DNA of 64,000 nt from Mycolicibacterium confluentis (GTDB lineage: Bacteria > Actinomycetota > Actinomycetes > Mycobacteriales > Mycobacteriaceae). The stretch's first letter is position 1, and every line of letters begins with the position of its first letter. The stretch spans positions 4,898,001-4,962,000 of the forward strand of contig NZ_AP022612.1 of the NCBI RefSeq assembly GCF_010729895.1, read 5' to 3'. The notes under the pieces are model-generated. The model saw only the letters and a list, made by a program, of their open reading frames with translations. It did not search any database and was not told the origin of the DNA. A program made the translations under genes and the position numbers. This document shows, in pieces, positions 63,825 to 64,000 of this stretch.

Positions 63825-64000
63825 ATGACCACCACCGCAGTCGCTGCCGACAGTTCGCGCCGGGACACCCGGCAACGGCTGATCGACGTCGCGGTCGAAC
63901 TCTTCATCCAGCACAGCTTCGCGGGCACGTCGCTGCAGATGATCGCCGACGAACTCGGTTTCACCAAAGCCGCCATCTACCACCACTTTCGCACCCGCGA
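63825..64000 (+). CDS. TetR family regulator (partial, runs off the right edge)
   Basis: The visible 58 residues contain the full helix-turn-helix: TRQRLIDVAVELFIQHSFAGTSLQMIADELGFTKAAIYHHF. The ligand domain is beyond the window. AGGAGGCGG sits seven bases before the ATG. It is divergent from the P450-ferredoxin operon and very likely controls it and itself through the palindrome at 63747-63783. Confidence 0.88.
   Translation, partial: MTTTAVAADSSRRDTRQRLIDVAVELFIQHSFAGTSLQMIADELGFTKAAIYHHFRTR

Overview
The window comes from a high-GC actinobacterium, almost certainly a fast-growing mycobacterium (Mycolicibacterium-like). The evidence is two antigen-85 mycolyltransferases, an LdtMt1-type L,D-transpeptidase, maltokinase, a CYP124-type P450, F420-type oxidoreductases, recC-recB-recD, a 13E12-type HNH gene behind a LexA box, and many GTG starts. 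From memory of the M. tuberculosis map, homologues of Rv0131c (fadE1), Rv0130 (htdZ), Rv0129c (fbpC), Rv0127 (mak), Rv0121c and Rv0116c (ldtA) occur here in reversed order with all strands flipped. The window therefore looks like an inverted conserved backbone with large lineage-specific insertions.

0-6.3 kb: a stress and sugar-phosphate block. It holds a PfpI-type protein, a HAD phosphatase coupled to a GH65 enzyme (the Rv3400/Rv3401 pair), a second HAD enzyme, and small acidic and membrane proteins. Several SigF-like promoter matches occur here, including a symmetric divergent pair. 6.3-16.3 kb: lipid and CoA genes (DUF1059 protein, FadE1, TSUP transporter, DivIVA-like protein, MaoC hydratase, thioesterase II, CoA transferase, TetR, SDR, phosphodiesterase, LtrA) and the first Ag85 with a strong terminator. 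16.4-24.8 kb: recC-recB-recD, translationally coupled on the minus strand. 24.9-35.2 kb: amidohydrolase, CYP124, a Cys-rich secreted protein, SRPBCC plus maltokinase without treS, a lipoprotein-dependent ABC importer and the second Ag85. 35.4-43.1 kb: TetR with an FAD oxidoreductase, HugZ-like protein, two luciferase-like enzymes, the Rv0121c-type F420 protein, SRPBCC and a CoA ligase carrying an in-frame minisatellite. 43.2-44.6 kb: the SOS-boxed DUF222/HNH gene.

44.8-59 kb is the most notable region. A ten-gene minus-strand operon encodes a NIPSNAP-like protein, P450, alcohol dehydrogenase, HpcH aldolase, two adjacent acyl-CoA dehydrogenases, a SnoaL-like protein, SDR, Baeyer-Villiger monooxygenase and HSL-type esterase. 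Next to it lie a SMP-30 lactonase, a thioesterase-like protein, a second P450, a TetR regulator and a third acyl-CoA dehydrogenase. The element GTGACA-N14-TGTAAA occurs four times: three times in the divergent control regions here and once before the 40-43 kb operon with the CoA ligase. I infer one regulon for a cyclic, terpenoid- or steroid-like substrate: hydroxylation, ketone formation, Baeyer-Villiger oxidation, ester or lactone hydrolysis, CoA activation, beta-oxidation and retro-aldol cleavage.

59-64 kb: DUF427 protein, CorA-type channel, a truncated SGNH hydrolase, ldtA, and a P450-ferredoxin pair divergent from a partial TetR gene across a perfect operator-like palindrome. I see no tRNA, rRNA, transposase or CRISPR array, and no gene-free stretch exceeds about 270 bases.
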